NCBI GenBank assembly: GCA_019694835.1
Contig: JAIBBE010000002.1
Span: 1-64,000, forward strand
From: Fimbriimonadaceae bacterium
Lineage (GTDB): Bacteria > Armatimonadota > Fimbriimonadia > Fimbriimonadales > Fimbriimonadaceae
Length of the DNA: 64,000 nt
Direction: 5' to 3'
Shown here: one piece after another, positions 17,996 to 27,103 of the stretch
Layout of the letters: every line of letters begins with the position of its first letter
Position numbering within the stretch: position 1 is the first letter of the stretch
Notes under the pieces: generated by a model
What the model was told of the DNA's origin: nothing
Database searches by the model: none
What the model saw: the letters and a program-made list of their open reading frames with translations, nothing else
Made by a program: the position numbers and the translations under genes

Positions 17996-18787
17996 TTAGT
18001 GCTCGTTGGAAGGGACGGGCTCGGCAGTGTTATCCGGCTGGGCTGGTCGCGTGTTGGGATCCACCGCGGGTACCACGTTGACCGTACCATCGTGTTGATC
18101 GTAGACGGTAAACCCGTACGTCTTTCCCATTTCCTCGAGGACCTTCATGGCCGGACCGGAAAGCTCTACTGAGACAAGGTCGTTGGCGAGGCCTGGACCA
18201 ATCACGAGATCGAGCCCACTTTGCGCAGCAACTTCTCGCAGTGCTTGCTCCACCGTGAGTTTGTTCGAGCGTACTACGACTTGCATTTCCGCAGCCGTCG
18301 GCTCCTCGAGCAAGTCGCGGGGCCTGAGATGATCCGGTTCAGCGCTGTTTCCCGTGGTTTCTCGGCGCTCCGGAGCGAGGGACAGTCCTGACGAGCGATT
18401 CGATCCGACTTCCTTAAAGGGGGTGGAACTGGACTCAACCGTGACGGGCTGAGCCTCGACCACTGCCACCGGTACCGATGTTCGGCTGGCCTCGATGGCT
18501 TTGAAGGAGGCAAATCCGACACCAAAGAAGAGTACCGACGCCGCTCCTGCCAACGCCCATCGCGGGAGGCCGAAGGGGCGAGAAGTTCGTACGGTTGGTT
18601 GGAACACGGGAATGGACCGAGCGGCAGTCGGTCGCGCCGAGCGGAGGCCACGCACCATTTCGAGCCGCGACATGAGTTCCTGGCGAAACTCTGGATATCG
18701 GCGGTCAAATGCTTCGATCGCGGCCGGCTCATTCTGCTCGGCAACCAGCCACATTAACTCATCAATCGATTCGGGTACTCGGCTCAT
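17996..18787 (-). CDS. anti-sigma-like membrane protein with C-terminal STN domain
   Basis: 263 residues: an N-terminal cytosolic helical part (SIDELMWLVAEQNEPAAIEAFDRRYPEFRQELMSRL) typical of anti-sigma proteins, a single membrane helix (RWALAGAASVLFFGVGFASFKAI, about 75-97), a low-complexity linker, then an STN-like (secretin/TonB short N-terminal) domain (VVVRSNKLTVEQALREVAAQSGLDLVIGPG..., about 165-235). The start overlaps the sigma factor's stop by 4 bases. It should hold the sigma factor at the membrane and sense an envelope signal through the STN domain. The function is inferred from layout. Confidence 0.75.
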   Translation of the reverse strand: MSRVPESIDELMWLVAEQNEPAAIEAFDRRYPEFRQELMSRLEMVRGLRSARPTAARSIPVFQPTVRTSRPFGLPRWALAGAASVLFFGVGFASFKAIEASRTSVPVAVVEAQPVTVESSSTPFKEVGSNRSSGLSLAPERRETTGNSAEPDHLRPRDLLEEPTAAEMQVVVRSNKLTVEQALREVAAQSGLDLVIGPGLANDLVSVELSGPAMKVLEEMGKTYGFTVYDQHDGTVNVVPAVDPNTRPAQPDNTAEPVPSNEH

Positions 18788-19350
18788 CGTTGGCTCTCCT
18801 CAAAAAACTCCTTGAAGCGTTCGCGGGCTCGAAAGAGCCGTGTCTTCGCGGCGTTGACATTGCATCCCAGACTGTCTGCAACTTCCTGCAAACTCAGGTC
18901 CTCCCAGTAGAACAGGGTCAAAATCGCGCGGTCTGTTGGCTGAAGCCGGGCCATGGCTTCCCCGATTCGCGGATCGGAATCGGTGTCTGGCTGGTCGTCG
19001 ACCCAGCGGTCGGCGGCTTCGGTCAATTCGACATTGCGGGAGCGGTGCTTCAGCCCGCGCGACTGCTGGATACTGCGGTTGACCGCGATCCGGAAGAGCC
19101 AAGTGCTAAATTTCGACCGGCGATCGAACTTGGGGAGATGCCGGTACACCAACGTAAAAATCTCCTGCACTGCATCGGACGCCTCTTCCGCGTCCATCAA
19201 CACGCCCCTGGCGATCGCATAGACCTTGTCGTAGTACTTTTCGTAAAGTCGGGTGAAGGCACCTTGGTCGCCGCGCAAGAAGTGATCGACGAGGATCAGA
19301 TCCTCATCGAAGACGGTAGCTCCTGCGGGCGCGTAGAAGACCGACACCAT
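18784..19350 (-). CDS. ECF-type RNA polymerase sigma factor
   Basis: This 188-residue sigma-70 family member has region 2 (LVDHFLRGDQGAFTRLYEKYYDKVYAIARGVL...DAVQEIFTLVYRHL, with STWLFRIAVN) and region 4 (MARLQPTDRAILTLFYWEDLSLQEVADSLGCNVNAAKTRLFRARERF) with a clear helix-turn-helix. It has no region 1 or 3, as expected for ECF factors. It is translationally coupled to the anti-sigma-like gene downstream, and 33 bases separate it from the upstream LolA-like gene, so all three may be one unit. The target regulon cannot be read from this window. Confidence 0.93.
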   Translation of the reverse strand: MVSVFYAPAGATVFDEDLILVDHFLRGDQGAFTRLYEKYYDKVYAIARGVLMDAEEASDAVQEIFTLVYRHLPKFDRRSKFSTWLFRIAVNRSIQQSRGLKHRSRNVELTEAADRWVDDQPDTDSDPRIGEAMARLQPTDRAILTLFYWEDLSLQEVADSLGCNVNAAKTRLFRARERFKEFFEESQR

Positions 19351-19383
19351 TGACCTCTTTGACGCTTCTTACGACTTCGCAGG

Positions 19384-20664
19384 TTACCGAGACGCTCGAA
19401 GTCGATCCAGGCCGAGCTTCGCAAAGCCGATCGGTGCCGTGACTTGGAACGTTGTCCTGGCGATCGGCTTGCGATAACTCAGATAACTATACGTGCGATC
19501 CGCGACGTTGACGACATTGCCGTTCTGGTCCAGGGACTCGCTGGTCGTCCGCATGACCAAGCCATCGCTCTTGCGAATCAGGAGTGTCAGGCGGATTCGC
19601 GGACCTTCGTACTTGACAAGGCCACAGGATTTGCCTCCAATAGACAAGGTGCCGACACCTTTCGCCTTGAATTTGGGCGAGAGCATGGCCCGAATGGGAT
19701 TCCTCTCAAGCAGCATATCGCGGAGCATGGGGTCCCAGCGGATGCGAGCCGCATCCAGGGCCGCTTGGGCCTTGGCGAACCGAACATCACCCCAAAAAGC
19801 CTGGCGGGTGGCTTTATCGATGAGCGTGAACTTCCCGGGGCGGTAGACGATGTCGAAGTTGGGATCGGTCTGCCGCACGTAGTCTCCGTCGAACCACACC
19901 CGTGTTACGCCCTCGAGGTCCGTCACCGCATAAGAGATTTGGTTCACGAGATCGTAAGCCCGGAGGGCTTTCTCGGTCAAATTTCGCGCATCGGAATCGA
20001 CATAGGTGGGCGGACCATTCTCGGCGACGGCAGCTGCCACTGCTCGCTGTGCCCCTTTCGGGAGATTCGTTTTGAGGTCGCCAGGAGGGCCACCATAGGT
20101 GAACTTCCATGTGATCGTGTTGCTGCCCGACCTGATCTCGAGTGCGCTGAGTCTTCCGTTCGGCATCCGAGTGACCGTCAACTCTCCATTCGCACCCTTT
20201 CCAATGCCGACGAGGCCGACCGTTCCGGACTTGAATTGCCATGAGTTCGCCTGCCGGATGGAGTCGAGCGTGTCCTTGAGCGCACCCACCTCGGCGAAGC
20301 TGACGAGCATGCCATCCACCCCCGAGCCCGCGTTGCGAACGTTGTCCACGAGCGATAGGGTCTTCCGCCACGGAGTCGACGCGTAGCGCTTGGAGTCAGC
20401 ATCGTAAAGGGTGATGCCCGACGGATTGGCCCACATGGTCCGATTGACCAGTCCATCGCCGGTCGACCTCATCGTCACCTTTAACGCGGAGGGGCGCCGA
20501 TAAGCCAGTTCGTAGCTGGCGTGCACGCGCGCACCATCGCCGACGACATCCTGGGTGGCGAAGATCGTGCCCTCGGGCATCTTGCGATGAGCCGCAAGGA
20601 TGCTCTCGAAGTAACGATCAGCAGCCGTCTGGTCAACCAGGGACACGAGAAAGGCAACAAACAC
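19384..20664 (-). CDS. LolA/DUF2092-like exported protein
   Basis: 426 residues from GTG 20664, chosen because a signal-like start (VFVAFLVSLVDQTAADRYFESIL) begins there; the frame runs further upstream into the divergent DUF2071 gene. Two halves with the look of outer-membrane lipoprotein-sorting-like (LolA/DUF2092) beta sheets are visible: residues about 30-200 (SYELAYRRPSALKVTMRSTG) and about 240-420 (LVKYEGPRIRLTLLIRKSDGLVMRTTSESLDQNGN). Such proteins bind lipids or lipoproteins in the periplasm. The position just ahead of an ECF sigma/anti-sigma pair suggests envelope homeostasis. The family assignment is moderate. Confidence 0.6.
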   Translation of the reverse strand: MFVAFLVSLVDQTAADRYFESILAAHRKMPEGTIFATQDVVGDGARVHASYELAYRRPSALKVTMRSTGDGLVNRTMWANPSGITLYDADSKRYASTPWRKTLSLVDNVRNAGSGVDGMLVSFAEVGALKDTLDSIRQANSWQFKSGTVGLVGIGKGANGELTVTRMPNGRLSALEIRSGSNTITWKFTYGGPPGDLKTNLPKGAQRAVAAAVAENGPPTYVDSDARNLTEKALRAYDLVNQISYAVTDLEGVTRVWFDGDYVRQTDPNFDIVYRPGKFTLIDKATRQAFWGDVRFAKAQAALDAARIRWDPMLRDMLLERNPIRAMLSPKFKAKGVGTLSIGGKSCGLVKYEGPRIRLTLLIRKSDGLVMRTTSESLDQNGNVVNVADRTYSYLSYRKPIARTTFQVTAPIGFAKLGLDRLRASR

Positions 20665-20701
20665 CTCGTTATTCTGACAGCCAGCAGGTCTAAAATAGCC
20701 C

Positions 20702-21457
20702 ATGCGCCAGGAAGTAACGTGGCAAGAGCGAGAGGCCATGAGGGCCAAGCCAGAGGGCAAGCCGATCTACAAGCAGCAGTGGCGCGATCTGCTGTTCATG
20801 CACTATCCGATGGACCCCGTCGAGATGCGCCCTCATATTCCCGAGGGACTCGATCTCGACCTGTTTCCGGATGACAAAGGGCGGCCAAGCGCATGGGTTG
20901 GCGTCGTGCCGTTCCGCATGGAGGGGATTCGACCCAAAGCCGCGCCTGCCGCTCCCTGGATTTCGTCTTTCCCGGAGACCAACGTCCGGACGTACGTCCA
21001 TCGCAACGGAAAGGACCCCGGCGTCTGGTTCCTGAGTCTCGATGCGGCGCGCTGGATCGCCTGCAAGATCGCCCGGAGACAATTCGGCCTCGCGTATTGG
21101 CACGCGAAGATGACGGTTGAGCGACACAACGAGATCGTCAAGTACTTCTCCGACCGGCTCGAAGGCACCGAGTCAGCCGGACTCGAAGCCACCGTTTCGA
21201 TCGGCCCGGCGGCAGGGATCTGTGAACCCGAGACGCTGGACTTCTTTCTGCTCGAACGCTATCTGCTCTACACCGTCTTGGGCGAAGAACTCCGCAAGGG
21301 ACGCGTGTGGCACCGACCCTATCCCATACGAGGCGCGCGTATCGACTCCTGCAATCAATCGCTGACAACCGCAGCCGGATTGCCGACGTTCCCGTGGGAC
21401 CACGTCATGTTCAGTGACGGGGTCGATGTCGACATCTTTGGGCTCGAACGCGTTTAG
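20702..21457 (+). CDS. DUF2071 (YqjF-like) protein
   Basis: 251 residues with the full DUF2071 pattern: QQWRDLLFMHYPMDPVEMRPHIPEGLDLDLF near the start, WVGVVPFRM, then ETNVRTYVHRNGKDPGVWFLSLDA, FGLAYWHAKMTV and the end FSDGVDVDIFGLERV. The function of this family is not established; it shows an acetoacetate-decarboxylase-like fold in relatives. It is divergent from the LolA-like gene, with the start regions only 37 bases apart, so promoters must overlap. The last 4 bases overlap the convergent STN protein gene. Confidence 0.88.
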   Translation: MRQEVTWQEREAMRAKPEGKPIYKQQWRDLLFMHYPMDPVEMRPHIPEGLDLDLFPDDKGRPSAWVGVVPFRMEGIRPKAAPAAPWISSFPETNVRTYVHRNGKDPGVWFLSLDAARWIACKIARRQFGLAYWHAKMTVERHNEIVKYFSDRLEGTESAGLEATVSIGPAAGICEPETLDFFLLERYLLYTVLGEELRKGRVWHRPYPIRGARIDSCNQSLTTAAGLPTFPWDHVMFSDGVDVDIFGLERV

Positions 21458-23760
21458 CGGCTGGGCGGTGGGGCCCCGGCTCCACCCTGCGGCAAAAGCT
21501 CGCGACCGGTGCCTCGCTGCATTCGCTGGGCGGCTATTTCGGCGCGCCGACGGAACTCGCGGGGAAGTTGATCAAAGCCGACGGGCGCAGTTTTCTTGTC
21601 GACCTTATCGTCAGTCAGTCGACGATTGAGGGTGGCGTTGCGAGTGAAGTCGAATCGGAAGTTGAGTGCGGTCTGCTCGCCCATCTGGAACTTCTCGAAG
21701 TTCATACCTAAGCCCGCGATTTCCGCTCCGCGCACGTTGTTGGCGAGGGCCCTAAAGCGCCCAAGGGCATCGGCGGTGAGGAACTGCGAGTTGCCGCCCT
21801 CCGCATCCGTGGCGAGCACGGCTTCCTCACGATTCGCCCGCACTGTCAGCATGCCGTTGGTCGGAATGCCGGTCGGCAGCGCTTCGGTTCGTTCGCTTGC
21901 GAGATTGCCTCGACCCATCATCATCATCATGGGTCCGCCTGGACCGCCCGGTCCTGGACGTCCGCCGCCCGGTCCCGGTGTCTCAATTCGGGGGCCATCC
22001 ATCGAGTTGTAGACCATCGAGTGCGTCAGCTCTCGCTGCTTTTGATTGAAGGAGGCGATCGAAAGGGGCTGCCCGTTCAAGAGCGAGGTTCGCTGACCCT
22101 GCGGCATGTAGCCGTAGAACTTCAGCATTTCGCCATTGCCCTGGAAGGTCTGCATCAGCTGACGCTCGGCCGTGGTCGGATCGAGGAGCTTCAGATACGT
22201 GTAGTCAATACTGGCCAGGACGTTGTATGCGTCGGTCGTTATGGCGTAGGCCGCCAAGTCGTCGAGGCTCAGACGCCCAGCGGTGTTCAGCGTCTTCAGC
22301 ATGGCCGCCAGCGATTTGCGGCTGATCCGTTCCTTTACCGCCGTGAAAGGCTGCAGGGGCTTGACGGTAAGCCAGCCCTCGGTTGCGGTGATTTCAAGAT
22401 CCCATGAAGGAGCCATCGCGAGCGCCTCTGTCGGGTAAAGCACGCTGTTCTGGATGCGGCGAAGGGACGGAAGAAGTGCGCTGTCGGGGAGAGCCGCCAC
22501 GAGATTCAGGTTCCGCTGCTCCGCGATCCCAAGAAGAATTTCGGAAGGTGCCGTCGAAAGCGGCTCGAAGACATCGGGCTGAAGCAACCGGCTCCTCCAA
22601 TCGGGGCTGAGTTCCGATGGTTTGGACCGGTTCGCTCCGACGAAGAGCGGCTGACCACTCACGACGTCGCCACCGGTAGCCACGGCAACGAAGGATGCCA
22701 CGGTACCGCGGGCTCCTCCCTCGACCGAAGTGACGAGGCCCGCAAACTGCTTGGTCAGATCCGAGATCGCAATCGGCTGCTCGTTGCTGTTCTTTCCGGC
22801 TGGCGGAGCGATCTCCTCGGCCAGAGAAACGAATCCCATGCCGGTGGCGAAGAAGTCTCCTGTCTGGGCATCGGCTACGCTGAGTTGGCACTGCAGGCCA
22901 TCGCCGGTTCCGAAACGGCTTACGATGAGCAGGACTTTGCCAGGCTTTGCGGTCTGGGCGCGCTGGGATTGACCACCCGCACCGAGTATGGCGATATCGG
23001 CTCGGCCTCCGGAACCGCCGACGGGTGCTGTCTGTTCGACGAGCCTCTGCTCCTCGAGGAACTGGTCAATGATTTTGGTGGCAGCACCGGGCAAGGGTTT
23101 CTGCATCTGCGTCGGTCGTGTCGCGAAGACGGTTCGGGTGCCGGGACCCATGGCGCCGAGGATGTCTGGGTCGATCGTGGCTAGTATACGAGTGATCGCC
23201 CGCGAGCCCGGTGACATGCGGTTGTTTGCGGAAAATGCTCGGGCGCTCCGGACGAGCGCTCCTTCGCCACCCCCGCCTTCTCGGAGCCCGCGCGTGATCT
23301 GCTCGATCTGTTGGCGGTTCTCGGCCGCCATCTTCTGAACGTCTTCCTCCGTCAGCTTCGGCTTCTGCTCGACTTCGCCAAGCATCTTCTTGATCGCCGC
23401 TTCGAGCTTCTTGCCGCGTCGAGCGGCCTCTTCACGCTGCTGCTTGAGCTCAGCGGCACCGGTTCGGGTTAAGAGGTACCCGCCGTCGCTCGGACGCCAT
23501 TCGCCATCGACCACCGCCGCGATTTGGTCCATCGCCTGTTGGATCGTGACATCTTTCAATCGAACGCACAAAACGTCGTTCTGGGTTTGGGTACCGCTGG
23601 AGAAGCGGATGTTGGTGACTTTGGTCAATTCGTCCAAAAGTCGAGGCGCAGTCATGCCTTTGGCTGTCAGAGAAATCTTCTGATTGAGATCCTGCCCCTG
23701 GCACAAAGAAGCAGAAACGGCAAGTCCGGCGAGTATGATGAGGCGGTAGGTCGATTGCAT
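21454..23760 (-). CDS. large secreted protein with N-terminal STN-like domain
   Basis: 768 residues: signal peptide (MQSTYRLIILAGLAVSASLCQGQ), an STN-like domain at about 25-90 (KISLTAKGMTAPRLLDELTKVTNIRFSS...TIQQAMDQIAAVVDGEWR), a charged helical region (about 100-165), then long mixed sequence with repeats of LSIADLT-like segments. A Gly/Pro/Met-rich stretch follows at about 600-620 (GPGGGRPGPGGPGGPMMMMM), then a tail rich in Arg. STN domains usually occur in secretins and TonB receptors, but no secretin or beta-barrel domain is recognisable here. It is the second STN protein within 4 kb of an ECF system. Confidence 0.6.
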   Translation of the reverse strand: MQSTYRLIILAGLAVSASLCQGQDLNQKISLTAKGMTAPRLLDELTKVTNIRFSSGTQTQNDVLCVRLKDVTIQQAMDQIAAVVDGEWRPSDGGYLLTRTGAAELKQQREEAARRGKKLEAAIKKMLGEVEQKPKLTEEDVQKMAAENRQQIEQITRGLREGGGGEGALVRSARAFSANNRMSPGSRAITRILATIDPDILGAMGPGTRTVFATRPTQMQKPLPGAATKIIDQFLEEQRLVEQTAPVGGSGGRADIAILGAGGQSQRAQTAKPGKVLLIVSRFGTGDGLQCQLSVADAQTGDFFATGMGFVSLAEEIAPPAGKNSNEQPIAISDLTKQFAGLVTSVEGGARGTVASFVAVATGGDVVSGQPLFVGANRSKPSELSPDWRSRLLQPDVFEPLSTAPSEILLGIAEQRNLNLVAALPDSALLPSLRRIQNSVLYPTEALAMAPSWDLEITATEGWLTVKPLQPFTAVKERISRKSLAAMLKTLNTAGRLSLDDLAAYAITTDAYNVLASIDYTYLKLLDPTTAERQLMQTFQGNGEMLKFYGYMPQGQRTSLLNGQPLSIASFNQKQRELTHSMVYNSMDGPRIETPGPGGGRPGPGGPGGPMMMMMGRGNLASERTEALPTGIPTNGMLTVRANREEAVLATDAEGGNSQFLTADALGRFRALANNVRGAEIAGLGMNFEKFQMGEQTALNFRFDFTRNATLNRRLTDDKVDKKTAPVGFDQLPREFRRRAEIAAQRMQRGTGRELLPQGGAGAPPPSR

Positions 23761-23855
23761 GGCAGGAGTCCTGTACGTAGGGCTACGCTAGTTGAGACGG
23801 TTAACGTTCCGAATCGGCTCAGTGCTTCGTCCCTACATACCGATAGGTAATAAAA

Positions 23856-25280
23856 GTGATGATTCGATCCAAGATAACTCTTTGCGGCTTGCTTGCCGTG
23901 TTTTCCGGCTCTGCTTTCGGGCAAGCCGACCCCGCCACCGTTCAGCGTCTTGTCGCCGAAGGCAAGAATAACAACCAGGTGATGCGGCACCTGTGGACGC
24001 TGACGCACCGCTTCGGTCCGCGTCTATCGGGCTCAATGCGGCTCCAAGATGCTAGCGACTGGGCCATGATCCAGTTCAAGGAAATGGGCCTCAAGAACGT
24101 CCATCGCGAGAAGTGGGGTGACGTTCCGGTCGGCTTTGAGCGAGGCCAAACTCAGGTCGGCAAGATGGTTGCCCCGTACGAATGGGACTTCGTGTTCACG
24201 ACGTCATCCTGGACCCCTGGCACCGGTATCAAGCGTCGTGGTTTGGCGATTCTCGAACCGATGACGTTGGCCGAGTATGACGCCGTCAAGGGCAAACTCA
24301 AGAACGCCTGGCTGATCATGCGGGGCGGTGGCCAAAGGGGCCGCAACCAGACCGACGACCGGCCGGAAGAGAAGCGTCGTGTAGATGAACTCATTGCGCA
24401 GGCCGGCATTGCGGGTCGGGTTTCGGGTTCACGCAATGACCTCGTCATTACCGGCGGGCGCATGCAGAATGACCCGAAGAACCTGCCCAAGGACGTTCGC
24501 ATCACGATCCGAAAGAAGGACATGGACCGTGTGATGTATAGCCTGCAAAAGGGGAAGGAAGTCAAGCTTGAGTTCGATATCCAGAACCACTTCATCAAGC
24601 GCACGATGCCCCAATACAACATCATCGCCGACATTCCTGGGACCGAAAAGCCAGACGAGGTCGTGATCGTGAGCGGTCACTTCGACAGTTGGGACGGTCC
24701 GGGCTCCCAGGGAGCGCTCGACAACGGAACCGGCACGATGGTCGCTCTCGAGGCCGCCCGCCTGCTGATGGCTTGCGGGGCCAAGCCGAAGCGCACCATC
24801 CGCTTCATCCTCTGGACTGGCGAAGAGCAGGGCCTTTTCGGGTCGCGCGCCTATGTCACTCAGCATAAGGACGACCTTGCCAAAATCTCGGCCGTGCTCG
24901 TGGATGATGGCGGCACGAACTACCAAGGCGGCGTGACCTGCACCGCCGACATGGAGCCCCTGATGCGCGCCGCATTGAAGCCAGCGATGGACGCCTTCCC
25001 AGAGCTTCCGATGGAGATTCGCATCGTCGAGCGGATTCCGCGCGGCGGTGGCAGCGACCACGCGCCATTCAATGCGGTCCAAGTGCCGGGGTTCTTCTGG
25101 TTCGAGACGGGTCGGTCGGACTACAACTACGTCCACCATACGCAACACGATAAGTACGAGATGGCGATTCCGGAGTACCTAGTTCAGTCGTCCACGAACT
25201 CGGCGTGCGCGTCGTATATCCTGGCCTGCGCCGAAACGCTACTGCCAAGGGAGAAGCCGGCGCCAGCGCCTGGCCAATAA
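23856..25280 (+). CDS. M28 family zinc peptidase, exported
   Basis: 474 residues with a signal peptide (SKITLCGLLAVFSGSAFGQ), a middle PA-like insert, and an M28 catalytic domain: VIVSGHFDSWDG (zinc His/Asp), ALDNGTGTMVALEAARLL (bridging Asp), LWTGEEQGLFGSRAY (catalytic and zinc Glu), AVLVDDGGTN (Asp) and YVHHTQHDKYE (zinc His). It resembles carboxypeptidase Q-like members in size. It should cleave small peptides in the periplasm or outside the cell. It is divergent from the STN protein gene; ATG 23856 or the next Met codon is the start. Confidence 0.9.
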   Translation: MMIRSKITLCGLLAVFSGSAFGQADPATVQRLVAEGKNNNQVMRHLWTLTHRFGPRLSGSMRLQDASDWAMIQFKEMGLKNVHREKWGDVPVGFERGQTQVGKMVAPYEWDFVFTTSSWTPGTGIKRRGLAILEPMTLAEYDAVKGKLKNAWLIMRGGGQRGRNQTDDRPEEKRRVDELIAQAGIAGRVSGSRNDLVITGGRMQNDPKNLPKDVRITIRKKDMDRVMYSLQKGKEVKLEFDIQNHFIKRTMPQYNIIADIPGTEKPDEVVIVSGHFDSWDGPGSQGALDNGTGTMVALEAARLLMACGAKPKRTIRFILWTGEEQGLFGSRAYVTQHKDDLAKISAVLVDDGGTNYQGGVTCTADMEPLMRAALKPAMDAFPELPMEIRIVERIPRGGGSDHAPFNAVQVPGFFWFETGRSDYNYVHHTQHDKYEMAIPEYLVQSSTNSACASYILACAETLLPREKPAPAPGQ

Positions 25281-25302
25281 GGCCACGCGGAAAGCAAGTT
25301 CC

Positions 25303-25490
25303 ATGTGGCCGGGGTTCACAATTCATCAGCGGCCACCCGCACGGCCCCCTCCCTGTCCCTCCCCCAACCGGAGTTGGGAGAGGGGACGCGTTTGTAATTT
25401 CCAGGCGTTAGCTGTGAACGCGTCGAGGTTAAGAGATCGGTCGCGTCCCCTCTCCCACTCTGGTGGGGGAGGGACAGGGAGGGGGCCGTG
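25303..25490. repeat. palindromic repeat A (copy 1) next to a partial repeat B
   Basis: After the M28 gene comes gtggccggggttcacaattc, a half copy of repeat B (full copies at 58177 and 61712). Then a long inverted repeat runs from 25340 to 25490: left arm cacggccccctccctgtccc through gagaggggacgcg, right arm cgcgtcccctctcccac through gggggccgtg, with about 51 bases between. The arms match almost perfectly. The second copy of A, at 60433-60611, shares the core ggccccctccctgtccctcc. This would form a strong hairpin in RNA. Confidence 0.8.
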
Positions 25491-25553
25491 GGCGAAAGCC
25501 GCTCGCCGAAGGTGAAAGCTGAGTTTGCGGCTACTCAAGTAAAGTAACCGTTA

Positions 25554-26114
25554 ATGCGTCGCTTCTGCTGGCTTACCCTCCCCCTCCTTTTCGTTCCGAC
25601 CGCGGCCCTGGCGCAGGAGAAGGGAGAGTGGTCGATTTGGGGCTATTACGGCCAAAGCTGGTTCATCCTTGGAAGCGAAGACATTCGGCGAGGCGGCGGG
25701 TTGGCGGTGCAGTACGCCCGGCACGAGCCGAGATTCAAGTTCTGGGGCAAGGAAGGCAAGCTCGTTTTCGAAGCCAACGCAACACACACGGTCGGCGGCA
25801 ACAAATTCGAATGGGAAGGAGACACGACCATTGCCTTGGGAGTGCTCGCCCTGGCTCGCTATGAAACCCGACCGAGGAAGGGACTTGCGACGTATCTGGA
25901 AGGCGGCTGGGGGTTCCAGTGGGCCGACAAACACACGATCGACCTGCCCAGTCATTTCAATTCGACACCTGTTCTCGGCGCCGGCGTTATCTTGCCGCTG
26001 AAGAACACCGAGGTTTACCTCGGGGTTCGATACATCCACATTTCCAACGCGGGCACGGTTGGTAACAACCCGGGGCAGAATCAGGTCTTCTTCATGGCTG
26101 GCGTCAAGTTCTGA
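25554..26114 (+). CDS. PagL-like acyloxyacyl hydrolase (lipid A deacylase)
   Basis: 186 residues: signal peptide (RRFCWLTLPLLFVPTAALAQ) and then beta strands of a small outer-membrane barrel. The PagL signature appears late: VRYIHISNAGTVGNNPGQNQ, with the catalytic His and Ser in HIS. The third residue of the triad in PagL is a Glu about 14 residues on; here that place is Asn, so activity or the exact residue is uncertain. The last strand ends VFFMAGVKF with the terminal Phe typical of barrel proteins. Removing an acyl chain from lipid A implies an LPS-bearing outer membrane. The 3' end overlaps mutY by 34 bases. Confidence 0.75.
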   Translation: MRRFCWLTLPLLFVPTAALAQEKGEWSIWGYYGQSWFILGSEDIRRGGGLAVQYARHEPRFKFWGKEGKLVFEANATHTVGGNKFEWEGDTTIALGVLALARYETRPRKGLATYLEGGWGFQWADKHTIDLPSHFNSTPVLGAGVILPLKNTEVYLGVRYIHISNAGTVGNNPGQNQVFFMAGVKF

Positions 26115-27103
26115 GCCACGAGGCGCGCGATTTTGCGCTGCGGAGCAGGCATTGGAAGGGCTTCCAGTTCCTCGAGCGAGAGCCAACGTAAATCCTTTCC
26201 TGCGCCCTGCCGCACTCGGACCAGCTTCACCGTGAGCGTAATCCGATGGTGGGTGACGGTATGCCGAACGAGGCCTAATCCGATTGTCTCAGCGGGCCGA
26301 AGCAGCAACCTCAGTACTGCGTCGTCCTCTTCACGAGGGAACTCCCACATGCCTTCCCACCACTCTCCCTTTGGAATCTGCCGCACCCCGACGAGACCTT
26401 CCCTCAACGGCACCCAAACTTGGAACTCAAGGGGCACGATGGCCTTGTTCGGCACTTTGACAGGATATCGCGCCGGGTCCCTTTGGGCATGTGCGGCACA
26501 GAGTTTGGCGATCGGACACTGCTCGCACTTGGGGTTCTTCGGGGTGCAAATCGTCGCCCCAAGCTCCATCATCGCTTGATTCCAGTCGCCGGGATTTTCT
26601 GACGGGATGAGGGACTGGGCCCAGATCGTTGCGTCGCGATTGAGCCTCGACCCGGTTGCTGCTGACGCAGTAACGCGAGCAAACACGCGTTCGACGTTAC
26701 CGTCCACCACAGCCGACTGCTCGTCCAGGGTGATGCTCGCAATCGCGGCGGCGGTATAGGCACCGACGCCCGGGATATCTCTCCAGCCTTTGGCCGTCGT
26801 CGGATAACCCACCTCGGCAACGGTCTGCGCAGCCGCTAGCAGGTTTCGGCAGCGCCGATAGTAGCCAAGTCCTTGCCAAAGTGCGAGAACCTCCTGCTCA
26901 TCGGCGTTTGCGAGGGACTCGACGTTGGGAAAGCGAGTCATCCAACGGTCATAGTAAGGGAGGACGGTCGCGACTTGGGTCTGCTGGAGCATGATCTCAC
27001 TGACCCAGACGGCATAGGGATCGCGCGTCCGACGCCACGGGAGATCGCGTCCGTTGAGGTTGTACCATGCTGTGAGTTGGTCCCAGATCTGGTCCTTTAA
27101 CAA
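26081..27103 (-). CDS. mutY: A/G-specific adenine glycosylase MutY
   Basis: 340 residues from a likely TTG 27103 overlapping the pnuC stop. It cuts adenine opposite 8-oxoguanine. Visible parts: WYNLNGRDLPWRRTRDPYAVWVSEIMLQQTQV (active site start with the catalytic Glu), helix-hairpin-helix DIPGVGAYTAAAIASI with VVDGNVERV (catalytic Asp), four-Cys iron-sulfur cluster in CTPKNPKCEQCPIAKLC (spacing 6-2-5), and a C-terminal NUDIX-like domain with RQIPKGEWWEGMWEFPRE. Longer upstream starts would run through pnuC and are unlikely. It is the last gene of a three-gene unit with pnuC. Confidence 0.93.
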   Translation of the reverse strand: MLKDQIWDQLTAWYNLNGRDLPWRRTRDPYAVWVSEIMLQQTQVATVLPYYDRWMTRFPNVESLANADEQEVLALWQGLGYYRRCRNLLAAAQTVAEVGYPTTAKGWRDIPGVGAYTAAAIASITLDEQSAVVDGNVERVFARVTASAATGSRLNRDATIWAQSLIPSENPGDWNQAMMELGATICTPKNPKCEQCPIAKLCAAHAQRDPARYPVKVPNKAIVPLEFQVWVPLREGLVGVRQIPKGEWWEGMWEFPREEDDAVLRLLLRPAETIGLGLVRHTVTHHRITLTVKLVRVRQGAGKDLRWLSLEELEALPMPAPQRKIARLVAQNLTPAMKKT

